This document shows, in pieces, positions 29,417-40,800 of a stretch of 48,819 nt of DNA (the first letter of the stretch is position 1; every line of letters begins with the position of its first letter). A program made the translations under genes and the position numbers. The stretch comes from Bacteroidales bacterium (GTDB lineage: Bacteria > Bacteroidota > Bacteroidia > Bacteroidales > Bacteroidaceae): assembly GCA_015654535.1 (NCBI GenBank), contig JAATGU010000046.1, forward strand, positions 1-48,819, in the 5' to 3' direction. The notes below the pieces were generated by a model. The model made no database searches. It saw only the letters and a list, made by a program, of their open reading frames with translations, and was not told the DNA's origin.

Positions 29417-32400
29417 TTATAATGAAGTCCATGATGTACCTCCGTTACTTGACTTTTGAATACCGGATGTTGTTAGCCTAAGACGAGAATTCCCAAACTG
29501 CACATCAAAGCCATAGTCCTTGTTAAAGTAAATAAACTTTGATGCATCAAACATGGAGTAAAAGCCATTTGATCCGATCATCGTTTTCTCACTGGATTTC
29601 TGCTTAAAAATGCTATCCCATCCCTGTGTGATTACTAAAGGAATGTTTTTATCATAAGGCATATTATCTATAGACACTGTTGTACTTATAGAACATGTCA
29701 AAGTTCCTGTGACTCCTATATAAACCTGATCATCGGATGATAAGCCGGAAGCAATTAATGTCGAACCCTGATAAATAGAAATGGAATCCACAATTGTCGG
29801 AGATAAACCGGAACCTTCACTGCCTAAGGTTACAACAGAATCGGCACGCCCTATTATAATATAGCCAACGGATGCCATTGAAAAGGTATGTGAAAAATAG
29901 TATGTCTCTGACGTTTTTACGATGTCTCCTTCCTCTGGTCTGGAGCCTCTAAAAAAAGTATCGTTTGATGTTGCAGTCTGACTGCCGGCTATTACTTCCC
30001 ATACTGATGCCAAAGCGGTTAAAGCAGGTATTGCTCCTGTTGTTAGTCTAATGCGTTCAATCAGTGAAGTATCAGAGCCGACGATGTCTCCGTTAGAGAT
30101 CGCAAAATTTCCAATGTAACCGGATATCGCTTTGATCATTCCTTCAACTATTGCACCTTTCATCTCAGCTATGCCATCAGTTCTAATCATAAAGTTATTG
30201 TTAGCTGTTATCATGCCTTCAAATGCTATAAGTGCCGCTTTAATCTTAATGGCTTCCTGGCTTAGATTGATGGAAGATAATATGTTGTCTTTTGTCGGAA
30301 TATCATCCGGTGATGGTGACCAGTCTGTTGCTTTATTACCAACTTCAACCTGAGGATGGTAAAGTTTAAAACTATCTCCTGAATTAATCCCTCTAAAGTC
30401 AACAAATTTCCAAGAGTCATACCAGGCTCCCTCATCCATAGTGCCTGTTACTGATAAACGCTGCCATTTACCGACAACAACCGTAAAAGTAACGGGATCA
30501 AAAGCTGAAATGCCTATCTTTACTTGAGTTCCTACTAATGGATAAACCCATATGGAATATGTATAAGTATTATTAGACATTTTTAAAATGCTATTTGCAT
30601 CGGCTTGTCCAATACGAAAGATGCCACCTGCTACATTAAACAATGCTGTTGAAGCGTTATTACCGCCATCCATATCAGCTACGTTATGAGTAAAGGAGCC
30701 ATTAATGTACTCCTGGGTAATATTGTGAATATTAGAACTATTAGGAATTAAATTTCTTCCACCAACTTGTACTTTCCCGATTTCAAGGGCTATATTGTTT
30801 GCCGTCTGAGCGATCGTGGTATAGTTCTGTTCTACCCAAGTCTTTTGATCATCCGGTGATGGCGACCAGTCGGTATCCTTGTCTCCTTCCTCTAATTTGA
30901 ACATCGTATGCCAGACGGTCACGGTGTTTGCAACTGCCGCTGCAAAATACCAGCCCACCCTTTGATCAGTCAAGGTAGCTCCGGTTGTAAATTTGAGAGT
31001 ATACTTTTTCCAATCAACCGTTCCCGTTGGCAATGAATCATAGGTTGCTTTGTTCCCTTCCAGGAATAAGCCGAACATACCCGCCTGATTGCCACTATAT
31101 TTGGCGTAACAGCTCAAGACGTAATCCGTGTTTGGCTTTAATAAGGAGAACATTTGCTGATACAGGTTTAAGTAACCTGTAGCGTTTGAAGTACCGGTAT
31201 ATTTCAAAGGATTCAAGCCCATAAATATCAAAGAAGTGTCTATGGCCAGTGTTCCGCCACTCGACCAATTTGTCAAACCGTTGCTAAAATCACTGTTCCT
31301 AATAAGGTTCCGCCCGCCAACCTGAAGAGCGGCTACGGCATTATCCGCATAGGTTTTAGTTTCCGTGACCTTACTTGTAATGGTATCATTCAGGACCTGG
31401 AAAGAAGAATCCACCGTCTTTCTTACTGAAAGCTGTAACAGCTGTTCAATACCCGGTTCGGTACCATCCAATCGGTGTAGCATCGGATTGTAAAACCACT
31501 GATTTACGGTTGTATCATATGAATAATATAAAAAAGCACGCAGCGCAGGATTTGTTGTATCCGTTCTGAATTTAAAGTCTGTTCCGTCTGCTATCTTTTT
31601 ACCCTGCATATCATAGACTCCGCTTATTCCGCTTTGAGCAGTTACACTAGATGGATGAATGATACCGACCATCAGGTACCATTGCCCCGGAGTAATATTA
31701 CCATTCCAAAAATAAGGATTAACATTCGCTGTACCATCGAGATTATTAACTGCAAGGCATCCGTGATAGGTTGTACCGCCTGTTTTGTTCTTATAAACAA
31801 AGACACAATATCGGTAAGCATAGTTCTTATCAAGAACCTTATCTGAAGTACTCCAACCGCCTGCGGCTCCTCCATTATCTGTTGTTGTAGCATCAGGGAC
31901 ACATTTCCACAGCATGGATTGTATACCAAACGGATTAGCTCCCATAACACGGGAGTTTTCTGCTGTTGTACCGTTATTTGCCCATCCTGAAATAACCCCA
32001 TTGCCAAGTGTCCACTCTTCCAGCCAGTTCAGCAGGTTCAGGTCATGCTTCTTGATTTTCTGTATTGTAAAGTCTTTGGTTAAAGTCACCAGATTCTCCA
32101 GTAAAACAGCGATCCTGATAACGGCTGTGTCCGTTGTAAGCGAACTGATATAAACCGAATTGCCCGATATTGCCGCTACGGCTGTTCCTGAGATACAGGT
32201 TGTCGAAACAATCTTGTATTGTCCCGTTACAGGTGTGCCTGTTGTAAGAGTCAATGCCAGTGTACCTTTATAAGCACTTACCAATGTCTTTGCCTTTCCT
32301 GATACTCCCAGCTCTCCTGACAAAGCGTTTCCTGCGGCATCAAAACCTATGCTCTGATTTTCATTGCTTAGAATCAAAGCATAAGCATCTTTTCCCGGAT

Positions 32401-32788
32401 CACCTTGTACTCCCTGTTTCTGTTTTGCAAAAGCAAAATCAACATAGGAAGTGTATCCGTCTGCAACCTGAAAATTAATTCTGAGCCATCCGGTCATTGT
32501 TGACACGGTAGGAATCGCTGTTATCGTTACGGTATGTAACGTTAAGGAGCCTGTCGTCTGCGTACAGGTAACGTCCGCCGGATTCTTATCAATAGAGGTA
32601 ATGGAAAAAGACAGCAAAGTAGCTCCCTTATAAATCCGGATGTTGGTCTTTGCCGCTGTCAATACCGGATTAGAACCGTCTGAATTACAAGGAACGGAAG
32701 CTGAGGGTACACTCATTAAAACGGTGTACCCGTCAGAAACGCCCGTTACAGTAGCCCTTCCCCTGGCTATTATGTCACCTGCCGCCAT
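29417..32788 (-). CDS. Tail fibre / receptor-binding protein with duplicated carbohydrate-binding-like modules (1123 aa)
   Basis: The N-terminus MAAGDIIARGRATVTG is shared with the next gene (MATGDIIARGQGTVID), a likely attachment motif. Two copies of a module starting VGGRNLI.NS and ending K..DWSPSPDD occur at roughly residues 500-650 and 690-840. Modules of this type in phage fibres are galactose-binding-like carbohydrate-binding domains. The C-terminus (FGNSRLRLTTSGIQKSSNGG) looks like a trimeric fibre tip. It probably recognises the capsular or surface polysaccharide of the host. Stops 20 bases before the next gene. Confidence 0.75.
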   Translation of the reverse strand: MAAGDIIARGRATVTGVSDGYTVLMSVPSASVPCNSDGSNPVLTAAKTNIRIYKGATLLSFSITSIDKNPADVTCTQTTGSLTLHTVTITAIPTVSTMTGWLRINFQVADGYTSYVDFAFAKQKQGVQGDPGKDAYALILSNENQSIGFDAAGNALSGELGVSGKAKTLVSAYKGTLALTLTTGTPVTGQYKIVSTTCISGTAVAAISGNSVYISSLTTDTAVIRIAVLLENLVTLTKDFTIQKIKKHDLNLLNWLEEWTLGNGVISGWANNGTTAENSRVMGANPFGIQSMLWKCVPDATTTDNGGAAGGWSTSDKVLDKNYAYRYCVFVYKNKTGGTTYHGCLAVNNLDGTANVNPYFWNGNITPGQWYLMVGIIHPSSVTAQSGISGVYDMQGKKIADGTDFKFRTDTTNPALRAFLYYSYDTTVNQWFYNPMLHRLDGTEPGIEQLLQLSVRKTVDSSFQVLNDTITSKVTETKTYADNAVAALQVGGRNLIRNSDFSNGLTNWSSGGTLAIDTSLIFMGLNPLKYTGTSNATGYLNLYQQMFSLLKPNTDYVLSCYAKYSGNQAGMFGLFLEGNKATYDSLPTGTVDWKKYTLKFTTGATLTDQRVGWYFAAAVANTVTVWHTMFKLEEGDKDTDWSPSPDDQKTWVEQNYTTIAQTANNIALEIGKVQVGGRNLIPNSSNIHNITQEYINGSFTHNVADMDGGNNASTALFNVAGGIFRIGQADANSILKMSNNTYTYSIWVYPLVGTQVKIGISAFDPVTFTVVVGKWQRLSVTGTMDEGAWYDSWKFVDFRGINSGDSFKLYHPQVEVGNKATDWSPSPDDIPTKDNILSSINLSQEAIKIKAALIAFEGMITANNNFMIRTDGIAEMKGAIVEGMIKAISGYIGNFAISNGDIVGSDTSLIERIRLTTGAIPALTALASVWEVIAGSQTATSNDTFFRGSRPEEGDIVKTSETYYFSHTFSMASVGYIIIGRADSVVTLGSEGSGLSPTIVDSISIYQGSTLIASGLSSDDQVYIGVTGTLTCSISTTVSIDNMPYDKNIPLVITQGWDSIFKQKSSEKTMIGSNGFYSMFDASKFIYFNKDYGFDVQFGNSRLRLTTSGIQKSSNGGTSWTSL

Positions 32789-32794
32789 TATTTA

Positions 32795-34081
32795 TTATTT
32801 TGATACGATTTGAACCTCGAATGTTGCTTTTCCTGTGACATCCGCATCCGTAACAGTAATCGATTTACCTGTTTTACTGAATGCTCCGTCTATCACACCT
32901 GTCTCGTTATATCTCTTCCAGTTATAAGTGTAAATTGTTCCGGCAGCGTCAATCTCAGCGCCTGCCTGCCATAATTTAGCTGTTAAAACGGTCGAACCTG
33001 TCCCGTTTTTAAGGATAAAGCCTGCCGGAGCTGCGATATCTACAGATATTGGGTCGGATAGATCACTGAAGGAAATAATGTCTGATACTAACTGGTTATA
33101 AGAAGATGAGGAGCTGTCGGTATCTTTGATAACGCATTTGAACGTCTCATAATTAAGAACCGCGGCAGAAGGAATGTTGATTTCATTCGTTGTTGCTCCG
33201 GTAATTCCACCAAAAGTATTGGTTGCATCAATTTTTCCCCATCCTGCTCCAAGATCTGAATCGTAATAAGGACAACTTACAGCAACGCCTACGGCTGCAG
33301 CTGCCGCCAATGCCGGAGTGATTGTGACGGCTTTGGTTGTGGCATTAACTGCTGATGCAGTATAGGTTGTTCCTGCTATAACAATAGCTGATCCTACTGT
33401 TATATTAGTTACATCGTTAAGAACGACGGATGTTGCAGCCAATACAGCAGCTGTAGCAACTGTCTTAGGTGCAAAAACCCCACCATTATTTATTCCCCAT
33501 TTGTAAGTGATATTGGCTGCGTCAATATTGGAGCCTCTCCACATATCACAATGTGCGACCAATGATAAAACATCGCCGTTTTTAAATACCGTCCCTAATG
33601 GAGGATAAGCTATCGCACATATCAACTGACCGGCATTCTCTATTTTCGTGAATGTGACACTGGCTGAGAAGGGCAGTTCAAGATTGGTACGCGGATCAAT
33701 GAATGTGGCACTAAACTCATAACGTACCTGCTGGCCTGCCGATAAGTAATTCTCCTTGACTGTGAGGTCAAAAGGAGCGGATGCATTGATAACATTGGTC
33801 GTATTTGCCGTGAGTGCCACTCCGTCCCTCTTCCATGCCACCGAACCCGCCTTGATTCTTCCTGCAACGGCAATCTGGTCTGCCGCCGTGCCGGACATGA
33901 AAATGGATGGTGTTAATTTCAAGAAAGGTGAAGCCACCCAATTTGGAATATAACTGAGTAAATCCTTTGAATAAATCTGCGTAAAAGGCTGATTGGAGCT
34001 GATAAACGCATTGATACTTGTTGCGTCATTCTGGTCAATGACCGTTCCCTGACCTCTTGCAATGATATCACCTGTTGCCAT
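32795..34081 (-). CDS. Tail protein with Ig-like domains (428 aa)
   Basis: Shares the GDIIARG N-terminus with the tail-fibre gene next to it. Repeated beta-sandwich-like segments (SLVAHCDMWRGSNIDAANIT, VFAPKTVATAAVLAATSVVL) and a stretch rich in Ala/Thr/Val suggest Ig-like or similar domains common in phage tail and adhesin proteins. It sits between the hub and the fibre, so an accessory fibre or connector role is likely. Confidence 0.65.
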   Translation of the reverse strand: MATGDIIARGQGTVIDQNDATSINAFISSNQPFTQIYSKDLLSYIPNWVASPFLKLTPSIFMSGTAADQIAVAGRIKAGSVAWKRDGVALTANTTNVINASAPFDLTVKENYLSAGQQVRYEFSATFIDPRTNLELPFSASVTFTKIENAGQLICAIAYPPLGTVFKNGDVLSLVAHCDMWRGSNIDAANITYKWGINNGGVFAPKTVATAAVLAATSVVLNDVTNITVGSAIVIAGTTYTASAVNATTKAVTITPALAAAAAVGVAVSCPYYDSDLGAGWGKIDATNTFGGITGATTNEINIPSAAVLNYETFKCVIKDTDSSSSSYNQLVSDIISFSDLSDPISVDIAAPAGFILKNGTGSTVLTAKLWQAGAEIDAAGTIYTYNWKRYNETGVIDGAFSKTGKSITVTDADVTGKATFEVQIVSK

Positions 34082-34092
34082 AATTAAATGTA

Positions 34093-37080
34093 TTAAGTTA
34101 ATGAAATTGTTACGTCACAATTAAAAACCGCTTTATAGGAAACATCCTCTCCTGTGACATGAAGAGTTTTCCCTTTGTGTTCAATGGAATTCCATAAAAT
34201 ATCCGAGTCAGCATCGGCACTGGTCCTGAACCATGAGAAGTTATGCTCGGGAATCATCTCTGTAATGTTGGTTCCCCCTTTATAAAGGATGGCGTGCATT
34301 GTCGTATCTATAACTCCGTTCTTAAAAATATTGCCGTTATCAGAGAGGACTAGCACACTGTAAGAGTCTTTACCGTCCGTGAGCTTTGTGATAGTGGATG
34401 TATCCGAATATTCCCCGCTGCCGTCACTCTCTTTTGCAACGTAACGCAATGTCAGTGTTGAATTGCCATTCCACATCTGGGAGTCGGGCAGTACTGTGTA
34501 CATTGTTTCAAAGGCACCTTCAATCGTTATCCATTCATCCTTTCTTTTGAATTGCCACTTCCTTAGTTGCTGGGTGGAAGAAAAGCCGTTTTCAGCAGCA
34601 AAGAGGTTGATCTTATCCGGGACCGGGGTCGGAGTAAGTTCATCGGCATACTTGAAAATGTTTTCTCCGGTTATACTAACGGATTTGGAGATTCCTTCCG
34701 ATACTTGCTTTTCCCAAGCTGTCGATAACGTTGAGGGTTCTTCGGTTGTGGTTGTGCCTTCCTCTATTACGCACAACCATAATGCACCGTTATTGCTTAC
34801 ACGGTCATAGTAATTACAGACCATACCGGTAGACCATACGCCACGGTCGGCGGGAATACGTGTATGATTGGCTCCGGCTGTTAACTTATTCCCTTTAGGT
34901 GAAATGACGGTACCTTCGCATCCGGCCAGACTGAATGAGTGTATGCCATAATATTGCTTGATTGAGGGTGCATCGACGCCATAGGCTGATAGTAGGATTG
35001 CATCTTGCCGGGAGCTGTCTGAACGATTCCCCAATTGTATGATGGAATTATGTTCAGCGGGTACACCCGAACCGTCGCAGTCCGTTTTGGATAAATCTAT
35101 GTAATCAGATCCTACGGCAACGACCAGCCGCCAGTAATACTTTTCTCCTTTGCCCGTGAAGGTCTGGCAGCGTGCTTGGTCGTTAACGGCAAACTGATTT
35201 GGTATTGTGCCGTCCTGGGTGTCAAAGTAGCAACGATAAACCGTGTCCAGTTCTTCCACCCGCAGGCATTCCATATCGGCAATGGTGATTAAGATCTGAC
35301 CACCAACGCTCTTTAGCTCCACAATGGTTAACTTATTAAAGACCGCCTGCATCCGCACGGACAGGTTGTCGAGTTCCCCGTAAGATTTACCGTCCTGCAT
35401 CCAAAAGCGCATGCCTGAACCCAGTGTACCGGAAGTGTATTGCTGAGACTTTAGTTCATCTGTGATCAAGCCTTTCAGGAAAGTTATAATTCCTGCTGCT
35501 GAGTCATTCCCTGTTTTACTTATTGCTCTATTAGCTATTTCAAGTAATGCTCTTAAAGACGAAAGTACATTACTATCAGATAATGATCGTTCATCATTCT
35601 TTTCCAATATTGTAACGCTGGTAGCTCCACTCCCACCATTTACCGTTGTAACAGCCGTTTTAATAGAATTTACTTCTGTCTCAATCTTATCTTTCCATTT
35701 TTCATCAAGATAGTTTGAGACAGTACAAGTCAGTTTCCCAGTGTATAAATTTCTTTCAAGAGAAATAATACGAATGAGTTTACTTACGTTATGAAGAGGA
35801 ACATTAATAGTTATCAAATCACCGCAATGTAACTCTATATTATGCTCACGTAGATATCTGTAATCAACATTAAGTTCAAATTTTATACGCTTACGACAAT
35901 AATAAGAGAGCCAATCAGTAGCCTTTTCACGCAACTTAGTAATTGCATTCGTTTTGTAGGTACCACTAAGCTTGATACCTGTAAAATTGAAGAGCTCACC
36001 ACCTCTTAGGTATTTGACAGCAGAAGGAATATTCGGTCTTTTGCCGGTTGTCGTATCAATAGCAGCTAAATCATCTTCCTGATAAATAAGAGTGATTTTC
36101 TTTAAAGTATAATCCCATTTAAACTCAAAAGATTTCCCCATTAAGTCTCCGGTAAGAAAGTTAACCCTTTCAGAACCATCGCCATAAAACCAATCTGAAA
36201 TATTAGCATCAATTTCTGAACAGATGAATTCCCTGCTATTATCTCCACTTAAGGCTCCAACTGTTCCCTGAAATGTCGGGTGTATATTATCAAATTCAAC
36301 AATAGCCTCAACAACACGATTACTTTCACTGAAGTTCTCAATATATCCTTCAGGAAGAACAAGCCGGCCATCAGAATCACCCTCTCCAGGAATAACATTA
36401 TCGGTGCCACCTTTCGCATAGACGCGAGTTACAAGATCACCATCATCTACGTTTTTACGCTCAACTTCATAAAGACCCTCTCCCTTTCCTTGTGTAAAAA
36501 CAAGTCCTGTTTCATTCTCGATATGAGAAACAAAATTGATCGTTTTATTGGTGGCATAGCATTCAAGATTGAAATTGCTGGCCAAAGAATCAAGAACATC
36601 ACGACATTTCACTCCATTAAGAGTGATATTCATATAGTCAGTGTCCGGGCATAAACCAATTGTCCAACCAGTATCAACGCCAAGAGGATTACTTGTCGCA
36701 TCATAGTTCACATTCCAAATAAGCAGTTCAAGAAAATCCCTTAATTTTCCAGTCAACGTAACTGAAGTATTACCGGTTATCTTATTGCAGAAATATTTAT
36801 CAATAAGCGTGTAGATTGGAGACTCAAGAGTGATTGTATAGGAATGTTTCTTCTCCGATGTTTGTTTATCCTCGGCATCCCTGTTTATTTTATATTTAAT
36901 TCCATCAACCAGTATATAATCACCTTCTTGAAGATATATAGGTTCATCTGTAACTATATTAATAGTCACTTCATCTTTACTCATTAGCTCCTGAGATAAT
37001 GATGAGTCTTCTTTTGAAATACTATATATTAAAGTAGCAATCCCATTAACAAGCCTATATATGTCAATCAATTTATTCAT
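34093..37080 (-). CDS. Tail hub / tail-associated protein (Tal-like, 995 aa)
   Basis: The N-terminal about 380 residues fit the hub fold of siphovirus Tal proteins: IDIYRLVNGIATLIYSISKE, CRDVLDSLASNFNLECYATN, then HCGDLITINVPLHNVSKLIR typical of beta-domains around the tail opening. The C-terminal part has beta-rich exchangeable domains (KLTDGKDSYSVLVLSDNGNI). It follows Dit and shares four bases with it, the standard order tape measure, Dit, Tal. Confidence 0.8.
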   Translation of the reverse strand: MNKLIDIYRLVNGIATLIYSISKEDSSLSQELMSKDEVTINIVTDEPIYLQEGDYILVDGIKYKINRDAEDKQTSEKKHSYTITLESPIYTLIDKYFCNKITGNTSVTLTGKLRDFLELLIWNVNYDATSNPLGVDTGWTIGLCPDTDYMNITLNGVKCRDVLDSLASNFNLECYATNKTINFVSHIENETGLVFTQGKGEGLYEVERKNVDDGDLVTRVYAKGGTDNVIPGEGDSDGRLVLPEGYIENFSESNRVVEAIVEFDNIHPTFQGTVGALSGDNSREFICSEIDANISDWFYGDGSERVNFLTGDLMGKSFEFKWDYTLKKITLIYQEDDLAAIDTTTGKRPNIPSAVKYLRGGELFNFTGIKLSGTYKTNAITKLREKATDWLSYYCRKRIKFELNVDYRYLREHNIELHCGDLITINVPLHNVSKLIRIISLERNLYTGKLTCTVSNYLDEKWKDKIETEVNSIKTAVTTVNGGSGATSVTILEKNDERSLSDSNVLSSLRALLEIANRAISKTGNDSAAGIITFLKGLITDELKSQQYTSGTLGSGMRFWMQDGKSYGELDNLSVRMQAVFNKLTIVELKSVGGQILITIADMECLRVEELDTVYRCYFDTQDGTIPNQFAVNDQARCQTFTGKGEKYYWRLVVAVGSDYIDLSKTDCDGSGVPAEHNSIIQLGNRSDSSRQDAILLSAYGVDAPSIKQYYGIHSFSLAGCEGTVISPKGNKLTAGANHTRIPADRGVWSTGMVCNYYDRVSNNGALWLCVIEEGTTTTEEPSTLSTAWEKQVSEGISKSVSITGENIFKYADELTPTPVPDKINLFAAENGFSSTQQLRKWQFKRKDEWITIEGAFETMYTVLPDSQMWNGNSTLTLRYVAKESDGSGEYSDTSTITKLTDGKDSYSVLVLSDNGNIFKNGVIDTTMHAILYKGGTNITEMIPEHNFSWFRTSADADSDILWNSIEHKGKTLHVTGEDVSYKAVFNCDVTISLT

Positions 37081-37868
37081 GAAATCACCCTACATTTTAG
37101 ATCGAAACTTATAATTTTATCGGACTCAACTTTAGCTGATATTCCATCTTTAAAATATACCATACGTGCGCTATTTCCAGGTATGGTAAGTAAACGAGAG
37201 CCTGATTTTATACATAAAGCGTTAAATTGTGACATCTTCGAAGATAGATCAGCCAATGATTTACCAAACATCATACACTGTATCGTCATATCTCTTGTCG
37301 ATCTATACAAAGTATTTGTGTACGGCAGTGTGGTGTCAATATCAATGCGTTTCGGAGTATTATTAATATCTCTATATGAATTAAAATAGATGCCGAAGTC
37401 TTTAATCAGATTATAAGAATCAAGCATGTAGCTTCCGTATCCAGAAGCTATAAGACTAATCGTTACCGGGACATAATCTTGTTGCCAAAAAGGGACACTA
37501 ATAGTTGCTACTTTAGTAAATGCATATTCTTCAACGGTTATATCATCTTTCTGTATTACATTGAACTCTCCGAACTCTGTCCAAAGCTTAGTACAAGCGA
37601 TACATCCGGCTTTGAAAGCGGAAAGCTTAGAATGTAAATCATCCAATGAAGTACCTTTAATAGTTACATTTAATGTAAGTGTACGCCCGTCAAGCTCTAT
37701 GTCATCAGCATCTGTAAATGCTTCAATAGATGTACCCCAATCATATTCTGTTGTCCCAATACGCTTAGGTAAGTCAAACACTCCGGAGAGAGCTATCTTC
37801 TCCCCTGATGCATTTGTAGGTATAGCACCATATTCATTTATACTTTTGTCGTCAATTTTATAAATCAT
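37077..37868 (-). CDS. Distal tail protein (Dit-like, 263 aa)
   Basis: Residues 10-120 contain GVFDLPKRIGTTEYDWGTSI and an RTLTLNVTIKGTSLDDLHSK segment like the N-terminal ring domain of Dit proteins. The C-terminal half repeats a similar fold (RDMTIQCMMFGKSLADLSSK). ATG at 37868 is used; the upstream 18 codons overlap the tape-measure gene. One base separates it from the tape-measure stop, and it overlaps the hub gene by four bases. It forms the hexamer between tail tube and hub. Confidence 0.75.
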   Translation of the reverse strand: MIYKIDDKSINEYGAIPTNASGEKIALSGVFDLPKRIGTTEYDWGTSIEAFTDADDIELDGRTLTLNVTIKGTSLDDLHSKLSAFKAGCIACTKLWTEFGEFNVIQKDDITVEEYAFTKVATISVPFWQQDYVPVTISLIASGYGSYMLDSYNLIKDFGIYFNSYRDINNTPKRIDIDTTLPYTNTLYRSTRDMTIQCMMFGKSLADLSSKMSQFNALCIKSGSRLLTIPGNSARMVYFKDGISAKVESDKIISFDLKCRVIS

Positions 37869-37869
37869 A

Positions 37870-40800
37870 TTATCCTCTCCCTGTATATTCTTTTGTATTT
37901 TTTCTAATCTCAACGAGTTCACTCTTTACATCTTTAAGACCAGTTTCTAACTTGTCAACCAGTCCATCTGTATTGTTCGCCGTCCTCAGAGTGTTTGCGC
38001 TAATTTGTATTGTTTGATCCAGTATTGCAGATACATTATTCATCGTAGTAGCATAATTGGCAAAATGAGAAGGTAATAGCTCTTTTATCGTACGAATATC
38101 AAGAGTGCCCATATTGATAACTCCAAGTACCTCATTGGCTGTTCCCTCTGTAAGCGCATCTTGTAGTTTACCAGTTACTCCACTTTCTGAATCAGATGCA
38201 TATAAATCCCAATTATCATTAAGCTCCTTTGATGTCTCAGCCCATTCTTTTAAAAAGTCCGTGGATGAACTCATGCTACTCTTGATAGAAGCAAATAATT
38301 CGGCCATCAAAGCACGTTGTTGGGTAACTATATCCGTTTCGCTTGTTCCGCTCTTAAGAAGAGCCTGCATCTTTTTTTTGAATGTATCAAAGTAAGTCTG
38401 AAAATAAAGTGAGTAAGTAAGCTCTTTACCAAGATTTTCAAGCACCTTTTTACCGGCTTCACCGAATGTAGTCCAGGCATCAGTTCCATTAGCAATAGCA
38501 TCAGTAAGAGAAGTCATTAAATCATCAGATAGCGATCCGAACTCATCATTGATATAGCTATCTATTGATTCATTCATTTCATCGATCTTCTCCTTAGCTG
38601 AGATAAGCTGATTAAGATATGTTTTTGTCTCATCAGTAAGTTCACTCATTCCTGATACTGATTTAGCTACATCAAGGTCAAGAGAACCATCTGACTTAAA
38701 TAATTCTGCTGCCGAGCCATCTGTATTTTTAAGATTCTGCCTTACCCATTCTTCCAAATTCTGATACTTAGAATGTTTCCAGAAATTACCTTTAGAAGTC
38801 TGAATCTGCATATTCTCACGTGCATTGACAACAGTAGTATCTGTACCCTGAAGACTACTACCCAATAGGGGGGATGCAATTTTTAACCAAGAATTAGTTT
38901 TCTTTACCCTTGTAAAAGTCGCGTTTTCATATAAATCCTGATAATTATTTAGTGCTGCATAGTAAGCTTTCACATAATTAAGGGCATTATTAAGTTTATC
39001 AGTGCCAAACATTTCTTTCTGTAAGGCTATTTGCTCAACAAGGGATTCGTTATATTTTTGTTGAAGTTCTATCTTTTCTTTTTGAAATTCAAGTTCATAC
39101 TCATCGGATGCTGAAGTAGAAAGAATACTTTTTATTTTCTCAGCGATTTGCATTGCAGCTGATATGACAGCCAGGATGATAGAAGCCTTTTCAACAGCAA
39201 TAATAGCTTCACTAGCTCCCTGCGCAGCTAACTTTGTAGCTTCAACACTCCAATTTGATAGTGTTGTGATATTTGATATCATTCCAAGAGCAAAGGTACC
39301 AATGTCAGAAGCCCCCTTAAGTACCTCCCCAGTTGTCCCCCCTATACTATTCCCTATATCATCGAAGTCTTTATTTATATCCTTAAGTACTTCAGACAGA
39401 TTCTTCCAGTTTTCAATTGCATCCTTACCGTTGATATTCTTTTTATCAACATCTAACATTTTTTTCTGAAGCTCCTGTATCTTAGCGCGAAGCTGAGCAA
39501 CATTATTATCTCCTTCCTTAAATGAGCCATCCGAATTTGCATGTTTCATCTGATACAAAAGAAGAGCCTGCTCTGCTTGTCTTAAAGCTGATCTCAGTTG
39601 AGTAATTCCCATGTTAGCAATAGTATTCATCCAAATTTTGAATGAATCTTCACGCTCGCCAAACTGCTTATCGACTGCTTCTAAAGCATCTTTCGTGTTA
39701 CGGTCAAGTTCTTTAAGCTGTTCTTTGGATGCCCCTGCTTTAATTAGTGTCTTACGATCTTTCTCGGAATCTTCCAGAATCTTCTTACGTGTTTGTTCAT
39801 AGGTCTTATATTTATTCAAGACCTCAGTATAATAATCTGAGTAATCCTTGCCTTGTTTTTCAAGTAATGCTTTCAGCCTTTTATTATAATCATCATCTTG
39901 TTCAGTACTGAGCTTTACAGTAGAAGAATCAAATATTTTTGCTTTATTTGCTGGATTAGCTTCAAATTTTTGCTTCTCTTCATCTACTAAAGCCTTTAGT
40001 TTATCTTCCCTCTCTCGTTTAAGCTCAATAATCTCTTTGCTATGATTGATTTTCATCTGTAGAATAGTCTTGTCGGAGCCATCCTTCATAGAAGATATGC
40101 GAGTTTCAAGCGTCTTTATATCGTTATCTTCCTTCGTACGTGTGGTCTCTGTGTCTTGCTTATCATTTATAGTATTAAGTTTATTCTGATACTTAGCATT
40201 CTCTTCGGCTGCCTTCTCAGCAGCCGCAGCGGCTCTTTTTGCAGCAGTTGCTTCCGCTTTTGAACCATCATCTCCATAATAAGGAGTAATTTTAGATGAT
40301 TCAAGTTCTTTATTTACTTCCTTCTCGAGATCTGTTGCACTATCCATCTGCTTATTACCCCAGACAAGATGTACCTTTGCACCAATTCGTATTTTGTCGG
40401 CACGTTTCTTACGGTTTGCTTCAGCATTCTTGGTGTCGGTCATATCGTAATCTTCATGATAATTAGTCCATGTACTTTTACCATCATGCTTTGTCGTTGA
40501 TACAACTTTTTTATAATCCTCTTTTTCAGGAGCTGAAGCTTCTATATGTTGAGCAGTTATCTCGCCACGAGCCATCTTTTCGTATTCATCCTGAGCTATT
40601 TTACTATAAGCAGCAGCCTGTGCTCTTAGCTGCAATGCTTTAACAACTGCTCCTGTATTATTTACAAGAGCATTCTCTGCTTGTATGACAGTATCAACAG
40701 ATATACCAAGCTTATGAAACTCGTCTTTACTCTCAGCCACGAATTTCTTCTTTTTGTTAAGACTATCACCTAAAGAATCCCAGCGATTGATTAGTTTGTA

